Source: Pegoplata infirma (Eukaryota > Arthropoda > Insecta > Diptera > Anthomyiidae). From it: a DNA stretch of 64,000 bases. Shown piece after piece: positions 1-11,120 of the stretch. The stretch covers positions 73,910,894-73,974,893 of the forward strand of contig OY992537.1 in NCBI GenBank assembly GCA_963921195.1, read 5' to 3'. Under the pieces are notes generated by a model, which was not told the origin of the DNA, made no database searches, and saw only the letters and a program-made list of their open reading frames with translations. Numbering within the stretch: position 1 is the first letter of the stretch; every line of letters starts with the position of its first letter. The translations under genes were made by a program, and so were the position numbers.

Positions 1-1415
1 TTGTCAAGTTTCAATTGGCAATATCTCAAAAACCGTCCGATCGATTCAAGATTTTTAGCATTTCAAAGTTATGTATTTTTAAAATTTTCAAAAATTTTTA
101 GAGGAAATTTTATAAAAAAATCAACATTTTTAGAGGAAATTTTATGAAAAAATCAAAAATTTTAATCGATGAGCGGCACTAGCTCTTGTGAACGTGTCAA
201 GGGAATGAAATTCTAAGATTTCTTTTTTTAATTTTTGAACGTAGAAAAATATGTAACTCAATTTTTTTTTGTCAAATTGCAAATAACGATATCTCGAAAG
301 CCGTTCTCGAAAATGTTTTCAAAAATCCAAAACTTTGACCGCAGGGCGATATGGGATAATTTAATCCAATTGGCCTCAAATTTGTACCACATATATTTTA
401 GACCTAGTATGTATAATAAAAATTTGCCTGGATGTTATAAATCTAAAGAAAAATAGTTTAAAATACAAAAGAATGCACACGATTGATTTTCGAATTAAAA
501 GTTTGTTGCTTAAGTCTTTCGTTTGTCGATTGTCATATATTAAATATATCATTATGCACTTACTCGTTTGATTCTATCATCACAGCACCTTGAAATTTCA
601 AAAATTGTAATACTAATTTATTGTTAACCACAAGTTGTCAAAACAATTGAACTTTAAAAATTACTTTATTAACAAAACAAAAATCAAATAAAACCAACGC
701 CTTTTAGCTAAAATTTCAATATGGAAAATATTTGAAAAGCAAAAAAAAAAATCGTGAGAATTTTAACATTTAAAATAAATTTGTTTGCTAAAAGAGGCTT
801 AAATTACATGTGTACATTTTATATAATGTTAATAAATAAGAATAATGACATTTTACAAGGTTTGACCATGAAATATTGAGAAATATAGAATTAACAAGAT
901 CTAAAAAACTAGATGAACTTAAAGTATTGAAAACAAATGTGTGTGTGGGAAAATAATAATAGTATAGAAAAATTGCTTTTAAATTACAGCAGAAAACTTC
1001 TAGAGCTGTTTTAATAAATTATAAATATTTCAATTTATTAAATTTACTTAAATATACAAAATAAAAATCAATTGTTGTTTAATTTTTATGATCTTATGTT
1101 TGGCAAATGAGTGCGAAATTAATTGTTATTGCTACCAAGTCTAATAAATTGTATTTAAAATGTTTCCAAAAGCAATAAAATTGTATGGCTTTAAGATTTT
1201 ATTATCTTCTAAAACAAATTCCAAATCAATTAAAATAAACAACAGACACTAGAATTTAAAAGCAATTTGATGTTAAAACAATAACACGAACTGTCTGGAC
1301 AAGATCAGTACTTTAAAAGAGAATTTATTTAAGCAAAAATAAAAATGTAGGAAAAAAGTAAAAATTTCAGCCAACAAACGAAAATATTATTTTTTAAATA
1401 AATTTAATTAAAAAG
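1..1415. other. AT-rich DNA without recognisable gene
   Basis: No open reading frame here looks like a real protein; the one at 235-456 is low-complexity and has no domain I know. The only structure I see is a short direct duplication of TTTTTAGAGGAAATTTTAT at about 95-113 and 128-146. The rest is A/T-rich sequence of intergenic or intronic character. Confidence 0.6.
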
Positions 1416-1500
1416 AAGTAAGAAAATTAAAGTCTATCAAGATCGACCATATAATACCCTACTCTAGTGTTTGCCGAAAAATGGGTTTCCGGCAGGGGCG
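1416..1500 (+). repeat. DR1 dispersed repeat, type B left end
   Basis: This has the DR1 end layout: GAAGTAAGAAAATTAAAG, then a degenerate stem (GTCTATCAAGATCGACC), then ATAATACCCTAC. It matches the better-preserved type B end at 44341, including the following GTGTTTTCCGGAAAATGGG-like stretch. The copy is interrupted at 1501 by the Transib-like element. Confidence 0.6.
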
Positions 1501-2679
1501 CACAGTGGACCAAATGCTTAATCTAGCGTGCAAGAGAGTATAATTCGACTTTGAGAGCACCTAGAAACATGAAATTTGTAATGCAACAGGAAAATGAGAT
1601 GAGCTTCTATATAGTCCAAATGTGGGCGGTATTTGAAGAGGCGTGGCACTTATTGAAACATTGTCATAATAAAATATAGGTAAAGTAGAGCCAATAATAA
1701 GCAGAGAAAGTAATTTTTTAAACGTAAAAAAGATTTTTAAACAGTTTAGAAAAGAAATATTTTATATTGAGTAAAAAAAAATTTTTTTTACTCATTTCTG
1801 TAAAAAAAAATTTTTTTCAGTGAAAATTTTTTTTTGAGTTTAAATTTTTTTTTTTTGCTTGTAAAATTTTTACATTGGGTTAAAAAATGTTTAAGAATGT
1901 CAAAAATACTGAGTAAAATATTTTTGTGGCTCATCATTGCCATTTAAAGCGTTTAAAGGTGTTTTTTTTTTAACGTAAATTCAAGGTACACCAATCTGAA
2001 ATTCACGGTTTTGCTTACAACTTCTGAACCACTGGACCGATTTGGCTGATATTCAATACCAACCTGACTAGGAAAACTGAAAATATATATGCCAAGCGTC
2101 AGCAGCAATAGAGTTGCCGTTTGAAAGCTATCATGTTTTAAACAGACGGACGGACATCGCTAGATCGACTGAAAAACAAAAACCAGCAAAAACCAGCAGC
2201 CAATTTTTTTATTATTTTGGAGCTTAATATCTATTCTTTTGAAATCATGTAAAAACCCTATAGAAGTAAGCGGTATTAGTACCTAAATTCATTAACAAAA
2301 TTCAAGTTTGCTTGAAAAATAATTCCATTGTGGACTCTCTTTTTAATTTACGTTTTTTTACGAACAACAACACAAATTAGATTCAAATATACATTCCTTG
2401 AGGTTAAAATATAACAAATAATTTAATAAATTGCCTTAATACGGTCGTAAAATAGCTGTTTAAACAATCAACACGTCTACAGAGTACTTGAAGAAATTTT
2501 TTTATAAAAACTAATTACTCATGTTTGGCTGCCTACTACGATGGTGTTTTTGCAATAAACAAAGAAATTTTATTAGTGTTAAGTAAGGTAGGAATAGTGC
2601 AATCATATATGCGATACCAATTCAATATTGTAAAAACTTCATTTTTCGACCAACCAGATTCAACATTTGGTCCACTGTG
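1501..2679. mobile_element. Non-autonomous Transib-like DNA transposon
   Basis: The left end reads CACAGTGGACCAAATG and the right end is its exact inverse, CATTTGGTCCACTGTG. The similarity continues inward for about 24 bp with few mismatches. The flanks carry a 5-bp direct repeat GGGCG at 1496-1500 and 2680-2684. Transib elements are known for 5-bp GC-rich target duplications and termini resembling the RAG recombination heptamer CACAGTG; both hold here in a very AT-rich background. The roughly 1.2 kb between contains DR1-like sequence (CGGACGGACATCGCTAGATC near 2150) and no transposase ORF. The superfamily is inferred from ends and TSD only. Confidence 0.65.
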
Positions 2680-2721
2680 GGGCGTATGTAGGATTTTTTT
2701 CAGGGGGTGCCCTATTTTTAT

Positions 2722-3333
2722 ACCCTCCACTTAGTGATAGAGGGTATATATACGTTTGTCATTCCGTTTGTAACTCATCGAAATATCGGTCTGGGACCCC
2801 ATAAAGTATATATATTCATGATGCCCGATCGATTTTAAGACATTCTAGCGATGTCCGTCTGTCCGTCTGTCCGTCTGTCTGTCTGTGGAAAATGCTCTCG
2901 CGGACATCATATTGCACAGAGATGACTGAAACTTAACATATATATTGGAAGTTCTCCCGAGAAGTTTGGTATTGCATTTGAGCGATATCGGTTCAGCGGT
3001 TCAAAAATTATGAACGAAAATGTAAGCACACCTCAAAAATTTCAGTACATTCAACATAACCTAAAAATACAAAATGCTTTAATTCGGCTTCTGGTTGACA
3101 TATGTGAACATAATTGAGCACCAAATGGTATTTAAACAAGTACGAACATATTTTTTGACAAAAAAAGAAAAAAATCGCGGATTTTTTTTTTACCAAAATT
3201 TTTTTTCGCGGAAATTTTTTTTTTTCAAAAGTAATTTCCTTTTAAATAAAGTTGTTTGCAATAATCTTTTTGAAATTGTGGAGGGTATCACTACATTCGG
3301 CAAGGCCGAATTTAACTTTTTTACTTGTTTTTA
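2722..3333 (-). repeat. DR1 dispersed repeat, type A, near full length
   Basis: On the minus strand it begins AAACAAGTAAAAAAGTTAAA, then the hairpin TTCGGCCTTGCCGAA, ATGTAGTGATACCCTCCAC, an A/T-rich body, the tandem (ACAGACGG)n stretch (2852-2886 on plus), the CATCGCTAGAATGTCTTAAAA block, TATATACTTTATGGGGTCCC, CGATATTTCGATGAGTTAC and a closing GAGGGTATAAAA-like end. The order is the same in every long copy in this window. It has no coding potential. I recall related phrases from fly genomes but cannot assign a named family. Confidence 0.7.
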
Positions 3334-3435
3334 ATTCACATCTTTTCGTAGAACTAAATTTTATTCTAACAAATTTTTAAAAAATTCTTAATTTTTGTGC
3401 AAGTCTGTAAATTTTGTAACAAAAATCTTAATAAC

Positions 3436-3890
3436 ACTGTGCAACAAATTTTGGGACTTCAAGTGTATCTTGAAGGGGGAAAAAACAATTAAAGTATATT
3501 AATAAGAGAACAAAACCCCGGAAGGGTTTTAAAAACTTAGCTCGAGTTATTTTTTATGGCCCACTAAAGTTTTTAAATTTTTTCAAAGCCGTTTTTTTTA
3601 AGTAATTAAAAAAAGTATTAAATCTAATTCTGAGGTAAATATTTTAACGACAATATTTACATTTCTTTTTATTTCTTTTCTTAGAATATTTTAACCCTCT
3701 TTCTCCCTTTTTAAAGGGTCATTTTGGTCCTTTTTTCAAATATCATCAGAGAACACCAGTAAAACGTGCTCTTAAAAGGTTAATATGTTCTCCAAAAATT
3801 TTTTGCATCAAATTTTATTAGGGGTTGTCGAAGATCAAAAGATTGTGCGAAAAGTGCAAAATGCTTAAAAAAGTAAAATTGTAAATTATC
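3436..3890 (+). repeat. Dispersed repeat R2, copy 1
   Basis: Several hundred bases are repeated with moderate divergence at 32908-33345. Shared landmarks are ACTGTGCAACAAA, GTGTATCTTG, an AAGGGTTTTRAAAACTTAGC block, and AAGTGCAAAATGCTTAAAAA near the right side. The short inverted CCCCGGAAGGG/CCCCCGAAGGG stretch lies in the middle. No ORF is shared, so this is a non-coding dispersed repeat of unknown class. Confidence 0.65.
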
Positions 3891-3901
3891 ACATACATTC
3901 A

Positions 3902-5060
3902 AAACAAGTAAGAGTGTTAAATTCGGCTGTGCCGAATCTTTTATACCCTCCAACACGTTTAAAATTAAAAAAATTTCAGGGGCGTCTTTTCTTTTTGCGG
4001 GGGGGGGTCGGCGGAATCGGTGGGGGCACCTTTACCACCGCTATATATGTTTACAAATTATTTGTTTATGATATTTACGCTTAAATAATACATTTTTATC
4101 GTTATTTTTAATTAATTTCTATAACCACGACCCTAAAGGGGGGTGGCCTAAAAAAAAAACAAAATTTCCTATGGCATAAAAATGTTACATTTGTTGAGCA
4201 AAAATTAAAAAAAACTTGTAAAAATATTATATTTTTCAGGGGTCATTTTAGTTCTTCAAAGGGGAACTTTTTTCCCCCTTACCAGAAACATTAGAGATAT
4301 TCTTGCCCAATTTCAGGGGTTTAGCTCTTTTGGTTTGGACTGCATCGTTATTTCTACAGACGGACGGACGGACGGACATCGCTAGAATGTCTTAGATTTA
4401 GAGTTGTGTCGTTCACGAACGAACTAGTTCAATTGAACTATTCACTTAACTGAGCGGTTTATCTAGTTCGTTCATTTTCGTTTTTTTAGGTCTTTTCGTT
4501 CATTTAGCTCAATTGGTCATTACTTCATTTTGATCTTTCAGTTCGGTCGTTTAGTTTTTTTTTGTTAATTTTGTCAATAGGCGTTAGTTTTCTCTTCTCT
4601 TTTGGTACACTTTCTCAGCATTTATGTTTTTTTTTTACAAAAATTCTATATGTTTTTTTTAAATTCATGTTTTTATTCAATATTTTTGTATTTTATGAAC
4701 GAAAGCCAAAACACAGACATGATCAAATTGATTCGTTCACGAACTGTTGAACGAAAACAACAACTGACCGATTAGAACTAGACGCACGACCAACAGATAT
4801 GATCAAAATGATTCGTTCACGAACTGATGAACGAAGACCACAAAAGAGCGATTGAACTAGATGAACGAACTAGGTCTTTTATCTGAAATGAACGAAAATT
4901 AGCGCTCACTCAATTGAACGATTCAGCACAAGTCTACTTAGATTCTATCATGGATCAATATTATATATACTTTGTGGGGTCCCGACCGATATTTCGATGT
5001 GTTACACACGAAATGACAAAGTGAGTATACCCCAATACTGTGGTTGGAGGGTTTAAAAAA
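3902..5060 (+). repeat. DR1 type A copy interrupted by a hAT element
   Basis: The left end AAACAAGTAAGAGTGTTAAA with hairpin TTCGGCTGTGCCGAA starts at about 3903. The (ACGG)n stretch and CATCGCTAGAATGTCTTAGATT end at 4398. After the inserted element the repeat resumes with CTATCATGGATCAA, TATATACTTTGTGGGGTCCC, CGATATTTCGATGTGTTAC and a final GGAGGGTTTAAAA. Removing the insert leaves a DR1 copy of about 0.6 kb, close to the copy at 2722. Confidence 0.7.
4399..4936. mobile_element. Non-autonomous hAT-like element
   Basis: The ends are TAGAGTTGTG and CACAAGTCTA, an imperfect inverted pair (9 of 10). They are flanked by a perfect 8-bp direct repeat CTTAGATT at 4391-4398 and 4937-4944. An 8-bp duplication with YAG-starting termini fits hAT. 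The interior is 0.5 kb, rich in GAACGAAC/GTTCGTTC and AATTGAAC motifs that fold back on themselves, and has no transposase. It sits inside a DR1 copy, so it inserted after that copy. Confidence 0.75.
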
Positions 5061-5251
5061 TATTGTAAAACTAGCAAAGCAAAAATTGTTAAAATTAATA
5101 CAAACAAGTAGAAATGTTAAATTCGACTTTGCCGAATCTATGAATACCCCCCACAATGCCCTTTTTAAGTGATAGTAAATTTTCTAACGTAAAAAAAATT
5201 TCATTTTGTGTAAAAAAACTTTTTTTTAGTAATTTGTGAAACAAAAAAATT

Positions 5252-6464
5252 ACACTGCGTGACAAAACTAACCACTATTTTAGAAAACAAGAGGTACGAC
5301 CATCATTTCTATATATTTCGGACATGCTGAATCGAATGGCGTACTCCGTTTTTCGATGTATGGTACAGTTTTCTTGCAAAATGTCATTAAAGATTGGCTG
5401 ATTTTCAGATGCTTTTTTAACAAAAAAATTTTTAAAGCTAATGATTTTTAAATGATATGGCATGGAAAACAAAGATATAACTTGTAGCAATATTTCTAAT
5501 GTAAATTTGGTTTAAAGCTTTTCATCTTAAGCCCTTAAAATCGCGGATTTCTTAATTTTTTTACGTTTTCGCGAAATTAACCCCTAAATTGGTCTCTGAT
5601 AAAAAACTTGCATTTTGTGGATCATAAAGGTACCCATGACACTACGAATAGTGAACAAAAAACATATATGTTATATGGACCATCATGATGAAAATCGCGA
5701 AAAAACGTTTTTTTGTATATGGCAGCATCACTTTACGAGATGATTTAAGGCCCTATCTTTTAGCATATAATGTGGGAACCTTAAATAATGAACTGACCCA
5801 AAATTTGTCCAAAAAAGTTTTCATTTGCAAAATTTATCTTAACAAAAACTATAATTATTGCATGGAAAACACTGAAATATTAGTTTTTGTTAAGATAACT
5901 TTTGCAAATGAAAACTTTTTTGGCCAAATTTTTGGTGAGTTAGTTGTTTAAGGTTACCACATTATATACTAAAATATGGAGCCTTAAATCATCTCGTAAA
6001 CTGATGCTGCCATATACAAAAAAACGGTTTTTCGCGATTTTCATCATGATGGTCCACATAATATAGCTGTTTTTTCCCCACTATTCGTATTGTTAGGGAT
6101 GCCTTTTTGATTCACTAAAAGCAAGTTTTTTAGCAAAGACCAAATTGGTTGTTAATTTCGCGAAAACCTTAAAAAATTAAGAAATTCGCGAATTTAATGA
6201 CTTAAGATGAAAAGCTTTAAGCCAATTTTGCATAAGAAATATTGCTACAAGTCATATCTTTGTTTTCCATGCCATAAAATTTATAAATCATTAACTTTGC
6301 AAATTTTTTTGTTAAAAAACTGTCTCTAAATCAGCAAATCTTTAACGACATTTTGCAAGAAAACTGTACCATACATCGAAAAACGGAGTACGCCATTCAA
6401 ATCAGCATGTCCGAAATGAAATGATGGTCGTAACTCTTGTTTATTTTTTAGTGTTCCGCAGTGT
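5252..6464. mobile_element. Long foldback element, arms about 0.58 kb
   Basis: The left arm (5252 to about 5850) is the inverse complement of the right arm (about 5882-6464), with a loop of only about 31 nt. Paired landmarks are GTACGACCATCATTT/AAATGATGGTCGTAAC, CGTACTCCGTTTTTCGATG with its inverse, and TTAACAAAAACT/AGTTTTTGTTAA next to the loop. The tips are ACACTGCG and CGCAGTGT; a 3-bp TTA on both sides of CACTGCG...CGCAGTG is compatible with a target duplication but is weak. ORFs inside (5275-5490, 5685-5951) are accidental. A transcript would form a long hairpin RNA. Confidence 0.75.
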
Positions 6465-7014
6465 TATTTACAAAATTAGTTTTGAGCGTAAAATTTTTTT
6501 CTTGTGTATTTTTCTTTTTTTTGAGTGACAGAAATACGTTGTAAAATATTTTTGCGACTTACTTATGTTTTTAAAACCTGTTTAACGGGTTTTCACAACG
6601 TGAATTTAAGGTGAAACTAATCTGAAATTCACGGTTTTGCTAATAATTTTTGAACCACCAAACCGATTTGACTGAAATTCAATAAAAACGAGGCCAGGGG
6701 AACGACAAATATATATGCTAAGCATCTTCAAAATTGTGTTTCGAAAGTAAGCGTGTTTTTTATCTCATAAATTCACGAAAAACCCTTGCCGAAAATCAGT
6801 CTTTTGCTCATTAACTTTTGAATCACTGGACCGATTTCGGAATGCAATACCAACCTGACCAGGTAAATGCCCGACATATGGGCGAAACTTTAGGAGCGTC
6901 CGTAAAGTCGTTCAAAAGTTAGCGTGTTTTCAACAGACAGACAGACAGACAAACGCACATACGGACGGACATCGCTAGATCGTCTTAAAATCGATCGAAG
7001 ATCATGAATATATA

Positions 7015-9635
7015 TGGGGCATTCCAGGCCAAATCACTCACTTTTAGACCCGACCCCTTTCGATTTATTTTATTTTTGGATATGTTTTAGTACTTATTAA
7101 ATGCATTTGGACACCAATTTTCAGCCTTTTATTCCAAGATGGTGTTCAGTAATCAATTTTTCAAAATGGCGATTTTCTCAAAAAAATTAAAAAATTTAAA
7201 TTTTTAATTAATTTTGACCATTAAAAAATGTAGACATTTTAAAAAAAGTTGGACAAAGTTTTGTTGGTATTTAAATGTAGTTTTAGAAAAAAAATATAAA
7301 AAAAATTTTCGAAGTAATTATCACTTAATTTTTGACGTTTAAAAATTAAAATCGACTTTTTAAAAAAGTCCGAAACCTTCGATTTTTTTGTTAAAAACTA
7401 TAAAAATTCTACTGTAAATTACGCAACTTTTAAGCCATAACTTGAGATGTGATCACAATTCTTTCTATTTTTTTTTTTTTAATTTTTTGCACCTTTTATT
7501 TTTTGGCTCTGATTTATTTTATATGGTGCTCCAAAAAAAAAATAAATTGGTAGATACTGACCCTTACTTAACCTAGATATATTCACTTGGAGGTAAAAAT
7601 ACGTCTCACAAAAATTTAGGACGATCGGACATGGGTAAGGCGTTTAGCATGGTCTTGAAGTTTAAAAAATGGATTACAAGGAAAAATATGAATTTTTTTC
7701 TGTTTTCGCTATTTTTTGGTATTTTTAGTTAAGTTTTAATTCAAGTGATTACAGAATTTTGATGTGGAGTAAAATACCTTTCTAATAAGGTACTAAAAAC
7801 TAAAATCGGTTGAAAATCAGCCAAGTTATTACAACTTCCCCAGACATTTAGCGTGTGTCATACCACTTGATTCAAGAACACGATTCCCTTTTTTTAAATT
7901 TATTTAAATTTTCTACTGTAATAACATTTTTTTATTATTCATGTTTCAGTGTAATATTTTTTTTAGTTTTTTCAAATTTTAAAACAAAAAAAAATAAAAA
8001 AATTTAAAAATAGAGATTTCAAAAGGGTGTTGAAAATGCAGGCATTTTAAGCATTAATTTAAAACATGTTAGCAAAACACAATATGAAAAATACTAGTCA
8101 TCTAATTAAATTTAAACTTGAAGAAAAAAAAAATCCTATTACAGTAAAAAATTTCAATGAATTTCAAAAATCGGATTGTATTGCTTAATCAAGTGGTCTG
8201 TCACAAGTTAGATGCCTGGGGAAGTTGTAAAAACTTGGCTAATTTTCAATCGATTTTAGTTTTTGGTGCCTTATTAGAAAGGCATTTTACTCCGTATTAT
8301 AATTCTGTAACCACTTGAATTTAAACTGAACTTAAAATACCAAAAAAATTGAGAAAACAGAAAAAAATTCATATTTTTCCTTGTAATCCGTTTTCTAAAC
8401 TTCAAGGCCCATGCGGAACGCCTTACCCATGTTCGATCGTTCCTTATTTTTGTGAGGCGTATCTTTACCTCAAAATGAATATATGTATCTAGGGTAAGTT
8501 AGGGTCAGTATCTACCTACACTCAAAAAAAAAAAACTGTAAAGTTAACAAAAAATTTAGTTAAATTTAACTAAAAAAGCACCTGATTTTGGGCCTACTAA
8601 ATTTTTAGTTAATTTAACTAAAAATATTTAGTTAACTTTTCGTAGAATGAATGTAGCAAAAAAAAACGTAACTTTAACTAAAAATTTAGCTGAAATTTCG
8701 TAACGTTTTTATGTACATATATTAACAAAAAAATTAGTTGAATTCAGCTAAACTTTTTGTTACTTTTCGTAAACTAAAATTAAGAAAATATTTTGTAAAA
8801 AATTAAAAGATTATTTTTTATATTTTTTCATCAGCTTAAGTAGAACTTTGCATAGGAGGCTTCACAAGAAATTCCACTTAACAAATTTGTTACGAAAAAT
8901 CAGCAAATTAATTAGTAAAAATTCGTAAACTCAGTTTTGAAGTCAACAAAAAAAATTAATTCAAAATTTGTTCAAAACTAGTATTTTCGTAAATTGAACT
9001 TAACTAAAAAAAGTAGTTAAAAAGCTGATTTTAACTAAAAATTTGCTAAAAAGCCAGTAAACTCGAGTTAACAAAAAAAAATTTACAGTTTTATTTTTTT
9101 GAGTGTATTTAAATTTTTTTCCAGCACCATATAAAATAAATCAGAGTTAAAAAATATAAGGTGCAATTTTCAAAATTTAAAAAAAAAAAAAATAGAACAA
9201 ATTGCGATTACATCTCGAATTATGGCTTAAAAGTTGCGTAATTAAGAGTAGAACTTTTAGACGTTTTAAAAAAAATCGAAAGTTTCGGACTTTTTCAAAA
9301 AGTCGATTTAAGTTTTTAAACGTTAAAAAATAAGTGATAATTACTTCGAATAATTTTTTAAATATTTTTTTCTAAAACTACATTTAAATACCAACAAAAC
9401 GTTGTCCAACTTTTTTTAAGATATCTATATATTTAACTGGTCAAAATTAATTGAAAGGTAAATTTTTTTCATTTTTTTTTTTAAAAATCGCCATTTTGAA
9501 AAATTGATTACTAAACACCATAAAAGGCTGAAAATTGGTGTCTAAGTTGCATTTAATAAGTACTAGAACATATCAAAAAAAAAAAATCGAAAGGGGTCGG
9601 GTCTAAAAGTGAGGGATTTGGCCTGGAATGCCCCA
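7015..9635. mobile_element. Foldback TIR element, copy 1, with nested MITE
   Basis: The ends are TGGGGCATTCCAGGCC and GGCCTGGAATGCCCCA, with inverted similarity continuing for roughly 0.9 kb per arm (for example CAAATCACTCACTTTTAGACC at the left and its inverse at the right; CTTCCCCAGACATTTAGC near 7845 and its inverse near 8210). The unpaired centre lies at about 7940-8120. TA flanks both ends, compatible with a TA target duplication. Without the nested MITE at 8519-9105 it would be about 2.0 kb. There is no ORF of transposase size. Confidence 0.7.
8519..9105. mobile_element. TA-duplicating MITE, CACTCAAAA family, copy 1
   Basis: The left end is CACTCAAAAAAA and the right end TTTTTTTGAGTG, flanked by TA at 8517-8518 and 9106-9107. 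The opposite arm of the host foldback (around 7545) lacks this 587-bp block and provides an uninterrupted equivalent of the insertion site. The interior is rich in TTAACTAAAAATTTAG-like short inverted motifs and has no ORF. Mariner/Tc1-type TA targeting is the simplest reading. Confidence 0.75.
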
Positions 9636-9739
9636 TACACTTTATTGGGTCCTAGACCAACATTTCCCTCCATCACTAGAGTGGAGGGTATAAAAAGCTG
9701 TAATTTTGGTTTTGAAAAGTTTTTTTTTGTTTTTTTTGT

Positions 9740-10025
9740 ATAGAAAAGTCTCTAATTCTGAGATATTTTTCTTATAGAGAAAGTCTCTGGTTCTGTGCCA
9801 TTTTCCTATAGGAAACGTCTTAGATTCTGAGAAAACGTCTCAGATTCAGAGTAATTATTCCTAAAAAAAATTCTCAGATTTTGAGACATTTTCGTTTTAG
9901 AATTCTGAGACATTTTTTCTGTAGAAAAAGTCTGCGCTTCAAATATATTTTTCTTATAAAAAAGTTTTAGATAGTCTCAGATTTAAAAACATTTTTTTAT
10001 AACAAATGTCTTTCTGAGACATTTT
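9740..10025 (+). repeat. 35-bp palindromic-core satellite, degenerate array
   Basis: Diverged units contain the core TCTCAGATTCTGAGACATTTTT followed by a TATAGAAAAAG spacer. Examples are CTCTAATTCTGAGATATTTTT at the left and CTCAGATTTTGAGACATTTT further on. This is the same unit as the arrays at 11.9-13.9, 45.9-47.1 and 49.3-50.1 kb, here strongly decayed. Confidence 0.6.
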
Positions 10026-10033
10026 TTTAAATA

Positions 10034-10974
10034 TCGAGGGTTATATTCAAAACCCTCTATCTTCCATTTTCACGAAAATGACTTTTTGATGGCAAAATAT
10101 TCAGTAAAACGGCCCTCGTCTATGGTGTAAAATTCAGAACAAAAATATATTTGTTTGCTATTTTATTTGCATTTTTGCTTTTCTCTATCTCTTACACAAC
10201 TAGTTATTTTGAATGCAAAACCCTCTATCTTTTCAAAAATTTAATTTATAAATATATTTTTTTTTTAATAATTTCATCATGCATTACATGTTTTTATACT
10301 AATTTTTGCATGCTGAACATGAATTTGTCAACAAAATTCCAGAATCACGATTTTAATCCACTGATGCTAATTTTTTCTCAAAATTCTTGTTTGGCTTTTT
10401 TGAAAAATATGGCTTAAAATTTAGATGTTTTATGTACATTATGAAACAAAAATTTTAATCTTAAAAATAGTGATGCTGATCAGCGTATGTGGACCAAAAT
10501 CGCGTTTTTAATTTTTTACTATTTTTTACATAACATACTCAACAGTTTGTCATCTTTTAAGATGAATTCGGTAAAAGAATATTTTTTGTCTCAAAAATCA
10601 GCACCTGTGGACCAAAAACGCGATTTCAGAACTCTTTATAAGCCGTTATCATTAATAAATCACGTTAAAAATTTACCGATGTCGTAAATAAAATCATAAT
10701 AATTAATTTTTATTAAAATGCAAAACCCTCTATCTGATCATTTTCATTCATGTACTTAATATTTTTTAGAAACAAAACCCTCTATCTTTCATAGTATCCC
10801 CAATAGTGAAAAATTTTATAAACGAATTATATGTGAGATTCAGTAGTTCATTTAAAAAAATATTGTAGAATATCGAATTTTAATCACTCCAATAATAAGC
10901 GAAATAAACAGTTTTTTGGCTCTCCTGAAAAGTTGTGTTTTTTAAGATAGAGGGTTTTGAATATAGGCCCTCGA
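10034..10974. mobile_element. TIR element with CCCTCTATCTT ends
   Basis: The left end TCGAGGGTTATATTCAAAAC and the right end are inverse complements, extending through AACCCTCTATCTT. The two differ mainly by a GTT/GCC change after TCGAGG. TA precedes and follows the element. The motif AACCCTCTATCT recurs inside near 10220, 10725 and 10775. Two ORFs inside (88 and 66 residues) have no recognisable domain and are probably accidental. The class is unknown; the TA flank suggests a Tc1/mariner-type mechanism. Confidence 0.6.
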
Positions 10975-11082
10975 TATATTTTTCGCAGATAAAGAAAAAA
11001 AAATTTTCACAGACCAAAAAAAAATTTTTTTCAAAAATTTATTATTGTTTTAATTCATTTTAAATTTTACATTTTGAAGGGT

Positions 11083-11120
11083 ATAAAATAATCGGCATAG
11101 CCGAATTGAACACTCTTACT
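11083..11120 (-). repeat. DR1 type A end fragment
   Basis: On the minus strand it reads GAAGTAAGAGTGTTCAATTC, then a stem TTCGGCTATGCCGA followed by TTATTTTATACCCTTC. This is the standard DR1 left-end layout. Only the end is obvious; the remainder to lower coordinates is not recognisable. Confidence 0.55.

Larger units (their letters stand above)
5100..9696 (+). repeat. DR1 type A copy split by two large foldbacks
   Basis: The left end (AAACAAGTAGAAATGTTAAA, hairpin TTCGACTTTGCCGAA) is at about 5104. The middle, with two TGAACCACYRRACCGATTT-like blocks and the (ACAG)/(ACGG) stretch, is at 6590-6975. CATCGCTAGATCGTCTTAAAA and GAATATATA end at 7014. The repeat resumes at 9636 with TACACTTTATTGGGTCC and finishes with GTGGAGGGTATAAAA. 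It therefore hosts the insertions 5252-6464 and 7015-9635, the latter itself carrying a MITE. Confidence 0.65.

Noticed and set aside
5685..5951. 88-codon ORF across the foldback centre
   Set aside because: It crosses the hairpin loop and is its own mirror in part; no protein family recognised.
11083..11120. DR1 stem-loops as Rho-independent terminators
   Set aside because: The hairpin is a mobile-repeat end in an insect-like genome, and bacterial terminators do not apply.
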